Source of the DNA: TMP-24 sp964600685
GTDB lineage: Bacteria > Pseudomonadota > Alphaproteobacteria > Rhodobacterales > Rhodobacteraceae
Direction of reading: 5' to 3'
DNA: 63,155 nt
NCBI GenBank assembly: GCA_964600685.1
Contig: CAZRKU010000004.1
Coordinates: forward strand, 1 to 63,155
The position numbers and the translations under genes were made by a program. The notes beneath the pieces were generated by a model. It saw nothing but the letters and a program-made list of their open reading frames with translations. It did not search any database and was not told the DNA's origin. Shown here piece after piece: positions 32,919 to 42,643 of the stretch (within the stretch, counting starts at the first letter, position 1; every line of letters starts with the position of its first letter).

Positions 32919-34528
32919 TCAGCCTTGCAGGGTCGCGGCAATATCGGCCCCCGCCCGCGCCGACAGCGCCATGATCGTCAGGCCGGGGTTGTGAAACGGG
33001 TTGGTCGGAAAGCTGGCAGAATTCGGTCACCCAGACGTTCGGGCAATCATGCAGGCGGTTCCGCGCATCGGTCACATGCCGCGCCGGATCGTCACCCATG
33101 CAGGCACCCCGGTTTCATGGATCGAGGAACCGGGGATCAGCGCACCTTCAGGCGTGTAGACCAATGGCCCCGCGATCTTGTAGACAAGTTTCGAGATCAG
33201 GCTTTCCCGCCCCAAGAGCTCGTCCGGCAGGCCGAATGTCGCGCTCAGTTCCTTCAGCACCGCAGTCATGTCGGCGATCATCGCGCGCTCATTGTCGCCA
33301 TGTATCAGCGTGACCTTCGCCACCGGCAGACCCCGGGAATCACGCTTCGTCCGGTCCAGTTCCACCCGGTTGTCGGCGCGCGGCAGAACCTCGCCAATCG
33401 CCATGAAGAACCAGCCCGGCGACAGTCGGCCGACCGAGCCGAGAAGCGAATAGCCGCGCAGGAAGGGTAGCCCCTCCGGCCCAGTCTTGTTGCGGAACGA
33501 CGGGATATAGATCCCCGACTGCTGGCCGAAATCGTAGGGATCATGACCCGCCCCCATCCCTTCGATTTCGGTCAGGGTGCCCGCGCGGAAGACCATCAGG
33601 TGATCGGAGAGATACCGCCCGAGATTGCCCGAGGAATTGCCAAGCCCTGCCGGATGGCGCACACCGTCCGACATCTGCAAAAGCCGCACGCTTTCGATGG
33701 TGGAGGCGCAGACGGCCACCGCCCGCGCGCCGACCGCCACCCGCGCGCGCGTCACCGCGTCGATATAGGTGACGCCCGTCGCGCGACCGGTGGCGGCGTC
33801 CGTCTCGATCCGCGCAACGATGGCGTTCGGGCGCAGATCACAACGCCCCGTCGCCAGAGCGGCCTTCAGCGTCGGCACCTGCCGCGCCTCCATGGGGTGA
33901 ATGATCCGGCAGGTGGTCGCGGGCCGGTCGGGCCATTTCTCCGCCATCTGATCAAGAAGGCGGCGTTCTGCCCCGGTCAGCGGATGGGGATGGCTATAGT
34001 GGCCATCGGGCAGATTTTCGATGCCCGCCGCCGCGCCGGCCACGCCGAGAAACTCCTCGACCCGGCCATACCAGGGATCAAGATCGGCATAACTCACCGG
34101 CCAGATGTCGCCAAACCCGTCCCGCTCCGCCGCTTTCAGGTCATGGTCAGAAATGCGCAACGCATTGCGCCCCCACAGATGCAGCCGCCCGCCGACCTGC
34201 CGCGCGCGATACCAGTTGAACCGGCTGCCCGCCCCGGTCCGGTAAGGGTTCTGCCGGTCGTTGATAAACAGATGCGCCGTCTGCGGTGTGAAGGACATGC
34301 AGCGCGCCTGCACCGCCTGCCCCTTCAGGATCACAGGGCGCGCGTGACCACGGACACGCGCGCCCCTTCCTCATGCGCCTGCGGTGGAAAATCCTTGTGC
34401 GGATCAAGCTGCCGCCCGGCTTCAAGGACCAGAACCTTGCGGCCCCGTTCGGCGCATTCCTTGGCCACCCAGCCGCCCGCCGCGCCGGAGCCGATGACGA
34501 TCACGTCAAATGCGAGGGCATTGCTCAT
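32919..34528 (-). pseudogene. GMC-family oxidoreductase, three frameshifts
   Basis: The start (ATG 34528) gives FDVIVIGSGAAGGWVAKECA, a typical FAD-binding motif, but the frame ends after 65 codons near 34331. The main body continues in the next frame (33072-34334: ARQVGGRLHLWGRNALRIS to LIPGSSIHETG). One missing G (CCCC run at 33107-33110) and one extra base near 33021 break the tail; restoring both gives GACMGDDPARHVTDARN, then SFPTNPFHNPGLTIMALSAR, the usual GMC C-terminus. The intact protein would be about 530 aa, a sugar or alcohol dehydrogenase. ATGA-coupled to the GT2 gene. Confidence 0.8.
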
Positions 34529-35445
34529 GGCCGCTTCGTCACATAACCCCAGACCTCGCCCACGGTCCAGGCGATGGTCAGGATGATGACCAAGGGAAGG
34601 ACTTTCAGATAACGCAGGCCCCGGCCCTTCCGCCACTGCATGATCCCATGTCGCACCCAAAGACTCGGCGGGATGAGGGGCGCCAGCGCGATATACATGA
34701 ACCGCTGGCGCGGCGTGAAATGTTTGGCCCTGATCCAGCCGAAAAGCCGCCCCCAGTGGAACCGTTCCGGCAGAAGGCGCGCCAATGACGCGGGCGGGCG
34801 AACATGGTTTACCACCAGTTCGTTGGACAGAAGCAGTTCCTCGCCCAGCGAGATCAGATGCCAGTTCACCACCGGCTCGTGGAACCGGCCCTTCCACAGA
34901 TGCCGGGTCGCCTCCAGTGCCTTGCGCGAATAGGTGACATTCACGTCCGACACCCATTCGGCCGAATGCGTGTCGAACGGGCGGCCATAGCGGCCGAAAT
35001 CCGTGACCCAGAAGGCCCAGTTCAGATCACCGACCGGCTCCTTGCAGTCGATGGCCCCGCCGATCACGTTGCGCCCGGTTTCGCGGTGCAGCCGGATGAC
35101 GGTCGCTGCCCAGTCGGGCGCGGGATGGCCGCGATCTTCCAGAATGGCGATGATGTCGCCCTCGGCGACGGCCAGTCCCGCCGCGCGGCGACGGTCGAAC
35201 AGTTCATGCTGGCCCGCCTCGGTGGTGATCGGATAGAGGGGCTCGATCCGGCCCAGGTTCAGAAAGGTCACATGCGGAAATTCATCCGCGAGGTTCGCCG
35301 CATCGGCAACCGTCGCATCGTAAGGCACGATCAGTTCCAGCCGGGGCGGGTTCTGAAAACGGCCGGTCGCCCGCAGGAAATCCCGCAGGTAGGACCCGCC
35401 GTCAACGATGGTGACAACGATGGAAAGAAGCAGATCGGCGCTCAA
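34525..35445 (-). CDS. Glycosyltransferase family 2 with C-terminal membrane segments
   Basis: 306 aa, GT-A fold: LLLSIVVTIVDGGSYLRDFL start, acidic motif AILEDRGHPAPDW, and a C-terminal pair of hydrophobic stretches (RFMYIALAPLIPPSLWV and VLPLVIILTIAWTVGEVWGY). It would add a sugar to a membrane-bound glycan. The best start is TTG at 35445; no in-frame ATG lies near the family N-terminus. The stop overlaps the start of the GMC pseudogene. It probably follows the oxidoreductase gene at 35524 in one operon. Confidence 0.82.
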   Translation of the reverse strand: MSADLLLSIVVTIVDGGSYLRDFLRATGRFQNPPRLELIVPYDATVADAANLADEFPHVTFLNLGRIEPLYPITTEAGQHELFDRRRAAGLAVAEGDIIAILEDRGHPAPDWAATVIRLHRETGRNVIGGAIDCKEPVGDLNWAFWVTDFGRYGRPFDTHSAEWVSDVNVTYSRKALEATRHLWKGRFHEPVVNWHLISLGEELLLSNELVVNHVRPPASLARLLPERFHWGRLFGWIRAKHFTPRQRFMYIALAPLIPPSLWVRHGIMQWRKGRGLRYLKVLPLVIILTIAWTVGEVWGYVTKRP

Positions 35446-35523
35446 AATCTTGTCCCGTGTGAAATCAGTTCGTTGAACGGAAGCGATATACCATCCTTCG
35501 CGCCCGCGCCAAAGCCTTGGTCG

Positions 35524-36576
35524 TCACACCCGCATCGGGCCGAGATTGGCGAGCCGCACCGGCTGGCCCGTGCGGCTGCTCTCCGCAACTGCCGCCGCCA
35601 CCTCGACCGCACGCAGGGCGGCGTGCCCGTCGGCAATCCGCAGCCCCTCGCGGCCCTCAACCAGACCCAGAAAATCCTCAAGCTCTGCCGCGAACGCAGC
35701 AAGCGCGGTGGTCTTCCAGCTTTTCAGCTTCTCGCGGATCTGGATCGCGGGATAGCGATTCTTCACCCGTCGCACCGTGCCGCCCGGCCGGTCCATGGTG
35801 AGCGTCAGCGTCTGCATCGGCGCATAGGCGCCCCTGACCATCCCGTGACTGCCATAGGCCTCGACCACGCTCGAATAGCCTTTCCAGTCGATCCAGGTGG
35901 CCTGATAGGTGGCCGCCACACCCGTGGGGCTCTTGAAGATCGCCATCGCATTGTCTTCGGACCCCGGCACCTTCCAGACCTTTTCCGATGTCACGCCGTA
36001 GACTTCGGTGATCTCGCCCAAAAGGTGACGCGCCATGTCGGTCATGTGGATACCCACATCCCACAGCGCCCCGCCACCGGAACTTTCTGCTTTATATTCC
36101 CAGTCATAGGCGAAATTCGGAAGGCCTTCATGGCCGCCGTAGATGCGCATGTGATCGACCGCGCCGATCACCCCAGAACCGATGATATCCTTCACATGGG
36201 CAAAGGCCGGATAATAGCGCATGTTGAAGCCTGCCCCCAGATGACGGCGCGCGGCGCGGGCGGCGTCAAGGATCCGGCGGCTGCCTTCGACCGTGTGATG
36301 CAGCGGTTTTTCCGACAGGACATGCAGCCCCCGCGCGAAGGCCGCCAGACACAGGGGTTCGCGCACATGCGCGGGCGTGGAGATGATGACCGCATCCATC
36401 GCCACATCGAAAAACGGGGCGGCCTCGGTAAAGACCGGAACCCCCGGCGCGATGGCGCGGGCCTTGTCGGCATTCAGTTCCATCACCGCCACCAGCTTGG
36501 TCGCCGGATTGTCCAGAACGGTGCGCACCCGCATCTGGCCGATCTTTCCCGCCGCGCCGATGATCCCGATCCGCAT
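35524..36576 (-). CDS. Gfo/Idh/MocA-family oxidoreductase
   Basis: 350 aa. N-terminal Rossmann GIIGAAGKIGQMRVRTVLD; the family EKP motif at 89-91 (HVLSEKPLHHT); C-terminal sheet domain with GGGALWDVGIHMTDMARHLL carrying the usual catalytic His. It oxidises or reduces a sugar or cyclitol with NAD(P). GAGGA precedes the ATG at 36576. It heads the minus-strand group with GT2 and the GMC pseudogene, so a role in nucleotide-sugar or glycan metabolism is inferred; substrate unknown. Confidence 0.88.
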   Translation of the reverse strand: MRIGIIGAAGKIGQMRVRTVLDNPATKLVAVMELNADKARAIAPGVPVFTEAAPFFDVAMDAVIISTPAHVREPLCLAAFARGLHVLSEKPLHHTVEGSRRILDAARAARRHLGAGFNMRYYPAFAHVKDIIGSGVIGAVDHMRIYGGHEGLPNFAYDWEYKAESSGGGALWDVGIHMTDMARHLLGEITEVYGVTSEKVWKVPGSEDNAMAIFKSPTGVAATYQATWIDWKGYSSVVEAYGSHGMVRGAYAPMQTLTLTMDRPGGTVRRVKNRYPAIQIREKLKSWKTTALAAFAAELEDFLGLVEGREGLRIADGHAALRAVEVAAAVAESSRTGQPVRLANLGPMRV

Positions 36577-36751
36577 CAAATCCTCGCTTCCCGGCCAATG
36601 TCGGGCCAATGTCGTCAGTCCGGTGGAAACCGGCCCTTTGTCCTGCGCGCTACCATAGCGGGGGGATTCGGGCCAGCATGAGGCAACCTGATGGTTTCGC
36701 CGGGGAAAGCATGTCATTAGCCTTGGCAAGCAGACAAGATGGGGGTGCGAC

Positions 36752-37834
36752 ATGGGCGCGGGCGATCTGACGGGCAGGAAAGTGCTGGTCACCGGCGCGT
36801 CGGGCTTCATCGGTCGCCGATTGGTCGCAGCCCTGGTGAAGGCGGGGGCGGAGGTCACGGCCCTTGGCCGCACCCGCCACAGCGCAGCATCCCTTTCCGG
36901 GGCGCCGGCCCGGTTCGTGCAGGGCAGTCTTTCCGATGCCTCTGCCATGGGTTCGGCCATCCCGGGGCAGGAGGTGATCTTCAACCTCGCCTATGATTTC
37001 CGCCAATCCGCCGCCGCCAACATCGCCGCCTTCGAAACACTGATCTCCGCCGCCGAGGCCGAAGGCAGGGCGCGGCTCGTCCATGCCAGTTCCATCGTCG
37101 TCTATGATGACTGGCCGAAAGGATCGGTCAGCGAAAGCGCCCCGATGGACCGCCCCGGCGGCAGCCCCTATCGCCGTGCCAAGATCGCCATGGAACGGCG
37201 GTTGATGGCGGGCAAACTGCCTGCCGCGATCCTGCAACCCACCATCGTCTGGGGCGCGGGATCGAGCCTCTGGACCGACGGGTTTGCCGAGGCGCTTCTG
37301 GCGGGCGCGGTTCTGGTGCCGGAACCGGAGGGGCTTTGTCAGGGGGTCTATGTCGAGGACGTGGTGCAGGCCTGCCTGCGCGCGGCGACGCTCGCCGGGC
37401 TTGGCCAGGAACGGTTCATCGTCAATGGCCCTGCCCCCTTCGCCTGGTCGGCCCTGGTGAAGGGCTATGCCCAACATCTTGGGCGCGGCGAGGTGCGCTT
37501 TGCACCAGCCGGGGATCTTGCCCCGCCGGTGGCCTATTCGCAGATGTCGGCATCCGACGACGGCACAGCGCAACCGCCTCTCGCCGCCCGCATTTCGGCG
37601 ATCGGGCGCCGGCTGCTCGGACACCAGCGGTTCGAGGCATTGGCGCGCAGGGCAAAACGGCAACTGAAGGGGGCCGGCGAAATGCGGCCCGATCCGCATC
37701 TTTTCGAACTGATGGTTGCCCGGGGCCATTGCCCGACCGACCGGGCGCGGGCGCGGTTCGGTTATGCGCCGACCTACGATCTGGCCGCCGGGCTGGCCGA
37801 TCTTGGCCCCTATCTGCAAAAGCTGGCGCGCTGA
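36752..37834 (+). CDS. NAD-dependent epimerase/dehydratase (extended SDR)
   Basis: 360 aa. Cofactor motif VLVTGASGFIGRRL (TGASGFIG at 14-21), catalytic Y140-x3-K144 in GSPYRRAKIAME, and a structural HASSIVVYDD block before it. It resembles nucleotide-sugar epimerases but with an unusual C-terminal extension (about 290-360). Monocistronic, divergent from the oxidoreductase gene and convergent with the amidohydrolase. Substrate unknown; glycan context suggests a sugar. Confidence 0.85.
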   Translation: MGAGDLTGRKVLVTGASGFIGRRLVAALVKAGAEVTALGRTRHSAASLSGAPARFVQGSLSDASAMGSAIPGQEVIFNLAYDFRQSAAANIAAFETLISAAEAEGRARLVHASSIVVYDDWPKGSVSESAPMDRPGGSPYRRAKIAMERRLMAGKLPAAILQPTIVWGAGSSLWTDGFAEALLAGAVLVPEPEGLCQGVYVEDVVQACLRAATLAGLGQERFIVNGPAPFAWSALVKGYAQHLGRGEVRFAPAGDLAPPVAYSQMSASDDGTAQPPLAARISAIGRRLLGHQRFEALARRAKRQLKGAGEMRPDPHLFELMVARGHCPTDRARARFGYAPTYDLAAGLADLGPYLQKLAR

Positions 37835-37840
37835 TTCCGC

Positions 37841-39115
37841 TTAGCCCGCCTGATGCCGCCGCCTGACCGAACCGGGCCGCCCGGCAATCGACAGCCGTGC
37901 ATCATTGCGTGCCCGCCGCGCGATGATCTTGCCGTTCGCCACCACCGCCAGCCGTTCGGCCCTGAGCCTCAGCGCCTCGGTCGGGGTGCCCGCGTCCAGC
38001 ACCACCAGGGACGCCTTGTCACCCACCTTCAGCCCGTAGCCTTCCAGCCCCATGATGCGGGCGTTGTTTTCCGTCACCATGGTGAAACAGCGCGCCATTT
38101 CCGCGGGATGGGTCATCTGCGCGACATGCAGCCCCATGAACGCCACGTCGAGCATGTCGGCGGTCCCGAGCGAATACCAGGGGTCCAGCACGCAATCCTG
38201 CCCCCAGCCCACAGTGATCCCATGGGCCTGCATCTCCTTCACCCGGGTCAGGCCGCGCCGCTTGGGATAGGTGTCGTGCCGCCCTTGAAGCGTTATGTTG
38301 ATCAGGGGATTGGGGATTGCGGTCATACCGCTTTCGGCGATCAGCGGCATGAGTTTCGAGACATAATAATTGTCCATCGAATGCATGGAGGTCAGGTGGC
38401 TGCCCGCCGCCCTTGCGCCCAACCCATGCCGCGTCACCTCCCGCGCCATCGTCTCGACATGGCGGCTCATCGGGTCATCCGTCTCGTCGCAATGCACGTC
38501 CCACATCAGGCCCCGTTCGGCGGCGATGCGGGCAAGGTCGCGCAAGCTTTCCGCCCCCTCCTCCATCGTCCGTTCGAAATGCGGGATGCCGCCCACCACA
38601 TCGACCCCCATGTCGAGCGCGCGGACAAGATTTTCACGGCCCGTTTTCGTCCGGTAAAGCCCATCCTGCGGAAAGGCTACCAGTTGCAGCGTGATGTAGG
38701 GCGCGACGCGGGCCTTCACCTGCAGCATCGCCTCGACCCCGCGCAGATGGTCGGGTGTCGTGTCGACATGCGTGCGGATCGCCAGAAGCCCCATGGAGGC
38801 CGCCCAGTCACAGTAGGTGACGGCCCGTTCGACCATGTCCTCGACCGTCGCGACCTCGCGCAGCTCGCCCCAGAGCGCGATTCCTTCGAGAAGCGTGCCC
38901 GAGGCATTCACCCGCGGCAGGCCATAGGACAGCGTTGCGTCCATATGGAAATGCGGATCGACGAAGGGGGGGGAGACCAGATCGCCGGCGGCGTCGATCA
39001 CCTCGCGCGCGTCGCCCTCCACCCGGCCCACGGCGGCGATCCGGTCGCCCTTCACCGCGATGTCGGACACGGTTCCATCGGGCAGCGTGCCGCCTTTGAT
39101 GATCAGGTCGAACAT
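37841..39115 (-). CDS. Cytosine-deaminase-like amidohydrolase
   Basis: 424 aa metal-dependent hydrolase. It starts MFDLIIKGGTLPDG; metal ligands H55-x-H57 in FVDPHFHMDATL; VHCDETDDP, AGSHLTSMHS and VGWGQDCVLDPWYSLGTADM give the remaining sites of the cytosine deaminase (CodA-like) group. Likely deaminates cytosine or a related pyrimidine or heterocycle. The ATG at 39115 shares one base with the permease stop (TGATG), tying it to the BMP transporter operon, which suits a nucleobase or nucleoside salvage role. Confidence 0.85.
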   Translation of the reverse strand: MFDLIIKGGTLPDGTVSDIAVKGDRIAAVGRVEGDAREVIDAAGDLVSPPFVDPHFHMDATLSYGLPRVNASGTLLEGIALWGELREVATVEDMVERAVTYCDWAASMGLLAIRTHVDTTPDHLRGVEAMLQVKARVAPYITLQLVAFPQDGLYRTKTGRENLVRALDMGVDVVGGIPHFERTMEEGAESLRDLARIAAERGLMWDVHCDETDDPMSRHVETMAREVTRHGLGARAAGSHLTSMHSMDNYYVSKLMPLIAESGMTAIPNPLINITLQGRHDTYPKRRGLTRVKEMQAHGITVGWGQDCVLDPWYSLGTADMLDVAFMGLHVAQMTHPAEMARCFTMVTENNARIMGLEGYGLKVGDKASLVVLDAGTPTEALRLRAERLAVVANGKIIARRARNDARLSIAGRPGSVRRRHQAG

Positions 39116-40062
39116 CAGCGTTCCCCCTTGTTGTAGGGCACCATCAGCGCCGCCGGCACCTCGGCCCGTCGCGACATGAGGATGAGGGCGAGGATCGACA
39201 GGACATAGGGCACCATCAGGAAGACCTGATAAGGCAGATTCGCGCCGATCGGTGTCTGTTGAAGCCGGATCTGCAGCGCATCGAAGGCCGCGAAAAGCAG
39301 CGCACCCAGCGCCGCCTTGCCCGGCCGCCAGGCGCCGAACACGACCAGCGCGATGCAGATCCAGCCGCGCCCGTTGACCATGTCGAAGAAGAAGCTCGAA
39401 AAAGCCGACATGGTCAGGAACGCGCCGCCCACCGCCATCAGGCCCGACCCGATCACCACCGCCCCCATCCGCAAGCCGGTGACGGACAGCCCCTGCGCCT
39501 CCACCGCCGCCGGGTTTTCGCCTGCCGCACGCAGCGCCAGCCCGAGCGGCGTGCGGTAAAGCACAAGGCTGACGATCAGGATCATCGCGAAGGCCAGATA
39601 GGTCAGCGCCGTCTGGGCGAAAAGCGCCTGCCCGATCAGCGGCAGGTCCGACAGCACCGGAATTTCGATGATCTGGAACGGCTCGATCTTGGGCGGAGAG
39701 GTCACTTCGGGCAACACCAGCCGGTAGGCGAAGGCACTGGCCGATGTCGCCAGCAGCGTGACCCCCAGCCCCACCACATGCTGCGACAGGCCGAAAGGCA
39801 CGGTCAGCACCGCATGCAGAAGGCCGAACGCCATGCCCGACACCATCGCCACCCCAACCCCGGTCCAAAGTCCGCCGCCCTGATAGACCGTCATCCAGCC
39901 AGCGAAAGCCCCGATCACCATGATCCCCTCGATCCCGAGGTTCAGCACACCCGCGCGTTCGCAGATCAGTTCCCCCAGCGTCGCGAAGATGAGCGGCGAG
40001 GCAATGCGCACCGTCGCGGCCCAGAAGGTGGCGGAAAGAAGGATGTCGAACAGTTCCATCAT
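39115..40062 (-). CDS. BMP-type nucleoside ABC transporter, permease 2
   Basis: 315 aa, about eight to nine helices. RIASPLIFATLGELICERAG near the start and VLNLGIEGIMVIGAFAGWM are hallmarks of the NupC/YufQ permease. It partners the permease encoded at 40063; starts with a double ATG at 40062. Imports nucleosides or bases across the inner membrane. Confidence 0.9.
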   Translation of the reverse strand: MMELFDILLSATFWAATVRIASPLIFATLGELICERAGVLNLGIEGIMVIGAFAGWMTVYQGGGLWTGVGVAMVSGMAFGLLHAVLTVPFGLSQHVVGLGVTLLATSASAFAYRLVLPEVTSPPKIEPFQIIEIPVLSDLPLIGQALFAQTALTYLAFAMILIVSLVLYRTPLGLALRAAGENPAAVEAQGLSVTGLRMGAVVIGSGLMAVGGAFLTMSAFSSFFFDMVNGRGWICIALVVFGAWRPGKAALGALLFAAFDALQIRLQQTPIGANLPYQVFLMVPYVLSILALILMSRRAEVPAALMVPYNKGER

Positions 40063-41112
40063 CTATCTCCAGATGATCCGCGCACGGGTCAGGCGCAGGG
40101 CAAGCACCATCGTCAGAAGCGCCGTCGCCAGCAGGATATCGGCGATATAGGTCGGCACGCCCGCCGCGCGGCTCATGCTGTCGGCACCGACGAAGACGCC
40201 CGCCACGAAGATCGCCGAAAGGACGACACCCAGCGGATTCAGCAACGCGAGCATCGCCACGATGATCCCGGTGTAGCCAAAACCCGGCGACAGGTCCAAG
40301 GTCAGATTGCCTTTCAGCCCCGCCACTTCGGAAAAGCCCGCCAGCGCGGCAAGGCCGCCCGACAGAAGCGCGGTCTTGACCAGCACCCGGTTGACCGGAA
40401 CGCCCGCGAACCGCGCGGCCTGCGCATTCTGGCCGACGGCGCGGATTTCAAAGCCAAGCGTCGTGCGGGTCTGCAAGACCCAGACACCCCCCGCCGCCAG
40501 CAGCGCGAGGCCGAAGCCCCAGTGCAGCCTGAGGCCCGTTGCGATGCGCGGCAGCCGCGCCGCTTTCTCCAGCGCCGCCGACTTGGGCCAGCCCATCCCC
40601 ATCGGGTCTTTCATCGGCCCCTCCAGCAGCAGGGAGACGATCAGCAGCATGATGAAGTTGAAGAGCAGCGTCGTGACGACTTCATCCACCCCCGCGCGGG
40701 TCTTCAGAAGCACAGGGCCAAGAAGGACGAGCGCGCCCGCCAGCATGGCGGCAAGCGCAATCACCGGGACCAGCAGGATCGAAGGCAAGGGCAGCGCGCC
40801 CGTGCCCAGAAGCACAGTGACGACGGCCCCTGCATAAAGCTGCGCCTCGGCCCCGATGTTCCAGAGCTTGGCGCGGAAGGCGACGGCGACGGCCAGCCCG
40901 GTGAAGATCAGCGGCGTCGCGCGGTTCAGTGTCTCCAGAGCGGCGAATTTCGATCCCGCCGCCCCGTCGAGGATCAGGCCAAGCGTGGCGAACGGATCGG
41001 CGCCCGCCAGCAAAGCCAGAAGCGAGGCGACCAGCACCGTCAGCGCCAGCGCCACGGCGGGCAGCCCGATCAGCCTGAGGCGCGAGGGGTTGGCGATCGG
41101 TTCAAGCCGCAT
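40063..41112 (-). CDS. BMP-type nucleoside ABC transporter, permease 1
   Basis: 349 aa, about nine helices. TPLIFTGLAVAVAFRAKLWN, NIGAEAQLYAGA and TRAGVDEVVTTLLFNFIMLL are typical of NupB/YufP permeases. The ATG at 41112 lies inside the 3' end of the ATPase gene (11-bp overlap). The stop abuts permease 2. Confidence 0.9.
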   Translation of the reverse strand: MRLEPIANPSRLRLIGLPAVALALTVLVASLLALLAGADPFATLGLILDGAAGSKFAALETLNRATPLIFTGLAVAVAFRAKLWNIGAEAQLYAGAVVTVLLGTGALPLPSILLVPVIALAAMLAGALVLLGPVLLKTRAGVDEVVTTLLFNFIMLLIVSLLLEGPMKDPMGMGWPKSAALEKAARLPRIATGLRLHWGFGLALLAAGGVWVLQTRTTLGFEIRAVGQNAQAARFAGVPVNRVLVKTALLSGGLAALAGFSEVAGLKGNLTLDLSPGFGYTGIIVAMLALLNPLGVVLSAIFVAGVFVGADSMSRAAGVPTYIADILLATALLTMVLALRLTRARIIWR

Positions 41113-42643
41113 GGGATGCCCCCTCGAACCCCTGTCCGGCCATCCAGATGCCCAGCGCCGCCGGTGGCATCGACCCGCGCGGGAAAGCCGGCGACAGCCG
41201 GCCTTCGTAGATCACATGGATCACATCGGAAAGCGCCATGACCTCGTCCAGATCTTCAGAGATCAGCAGGACCGCCGCCCCCGCATCGCGCGCGGCGATC
41301 AGGCGCGAATGCACGAACGTCACCGCGCCGATGTCCAGCCCCCGGACCGGCTGATTGGCCAAGATGATCCGAGGGGCCGGTTCCAGCGCGCGGCCCAGTA
41401 TGACTTTCTGCATGTTGCCGCCCGACAGAAGCCGGATGCGCGCCTCCGGCCCCGGACAACGCACATCATAGGTGTCGATGATCCGCCGGGCGAAATCACC
41501 TGCCGCGCGCCAGTTCATCCAGCCCCGGCGGCTGAAGGGTGCATCGGCATAGCACTCCAGCACCGCATTTTCGGTGATGGTGAAATCGGCAATGCTGCCG
41601 GTCTTGTGCCGGTCCTCCGGGATACGCGCGATGCCCGACGCCAGCGCCGCGCGCGGCGACCAGCGTCGTGAAGCACCCTCCAGGACGATCAGGCCGGCTG
41701 ATGGCACCTCCAGCCCGCCGATCAGATCGGCGAGCGCCGCCTGCCCGTTGCCGGAAACGCCGGCCAACCCGGTGATCTGTCCGGCCTTCAGCTCAAGGCT
41801 CACATGCACCAGTCCGGGCGCATTGCCGCGACGGGGCGTGGTGCAGCCTTTCAGCGTCAGAAGCGCCGGACCCGGCGTGCGTTCGGCAAGTTTCGGTGCC
41901 TTGACCTCTGCCCCCACCATCATCTCGGCCAGCCGGTGCCGGTCGGTCGCGGCGGTTTCCGCCTGCCCGGCGATCTTGCCATGGCGCAGGACAACGACAC
42001 GGTGGGTGATCGCCATCACCTCGTTCAGCTTGTGGGAAATGAAGATGATCGACAGGCCCAGCCCGACCGCCTTCTTCAGCGTCTCGAACAGATCGCCCGT
42101 TTCCTGCGGGGTCAGGACAGCCGTGGGTTCATCAAGGATCAGGATGCGCGCATCGCGATACAGCGCCTTGAGGATTTCGACTCTTTGCCGTTCGCCGACC
42201 GACAGCGCGCCGACCCTCGCATCCGGGTCGACCGCCAGCCCGAAATCCCGCGACAAGGCTTCCACCTTGCGCCGCGCCGCGCGGGCATCAAGCGCGGCGG
42301 ACCACAAGGACCGCGTGCCGATCAGGATATTGTCCAGAACCGTCAGATTGTCGGCCAGGGTGAAATGCTGATGCACCATCCCCACTCCGGCCGCCAGGGC
42401 CGCGCGGGGATTGCCGGGGGCAAGCTCCTGCCCGAACACCTCCACCCGGCCCTCGTCGGCGGTGTAATGCCCGAACAGGATGTTCATCAGCGTGGTCTTG
42501 CCCGCGCCGTTTTCCCCCAGAAGGCCGATCACCTCGCCCTTTTTCAGATCGAAGCTCACGGCGCTATTGGCCACCAGCGCGCCAAAACGCTTGGTGATGC
42601 GGTCAAGGCGGAGGACAACCTCCGCCCCGTCTTGCCTGGCCAT
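41102..42643 (-). CDS. BMP-type nucleoside ABC transporter, double ATP-binding subunit
   Basis: 513 aa, two ABC domains as in NupA/YufO. The first has GLLGENGAGKTTLMN, LSVGERQRVEILKAL and ARILILDEPTAVLT. The second has a degenerate Walker A (AGVSGNGQAALADLIGG), LSGGNMQKVILGRAL and PRIILANQPVRGLD, the usual asymmetry in sugar and nucleoside importers. Its start shares a base with the substrate-binding gene's stop (TGATG). Confidence 0.93.
   Translation of the reverse strand: MARQDGAEVVLRLDRITKRFGALVANSAVSFDLKKGEVIGLLGENGAGKTTLMNILFGHYTADEGRVEVFGQELAPGNPRAALAAGVGMVHQHFTLADNLTVLDNILIGTRSLWSAALDARAARRKVEALSRDFGLAVDPDARVGALSVGERQRVEILKALYRDARILILDEPTAVLTPQETGDLFETLKKAVGLGLSIIFISHKLNEVMAITHRVVVLRHGKIAGQAETAATDRHRLAEMMVGAEVKAPKLAERTPGPALLTLKGCTTPRRGNAPGLVHVSLELKAGQITGLAGVSGNGQAALADLIGGLEVPSAGLIVLEGASRRWSPRAALASGIARIPEDRHKTGSIADFTITENAVLECYADAPFSRRGWMNWRAAGDFARRIIDTYDVRCPGPEARIRLLSGGNMQKVILGRALEPAPRIILANQPVRGLDIGAVTFVHSRLIAARDAGAAVLLISEDLDEVMALSDVIHVIYEGRLSPAFPRGSMPPAALGIWMAGQGFEGASHAA

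Noticed and set aside
34804..36681. 625-codon plus-strand frame over GT2 and the oxidoreductase
   Set aside because: Antisense artefact; the opposite strand has complete family motifs.
39259..41241. 660-codon plus-strand frame over the BMP permeases
   Set aside because: Translation is charged low complexity; the minus strand has two well-formed permeases with coupled starts.
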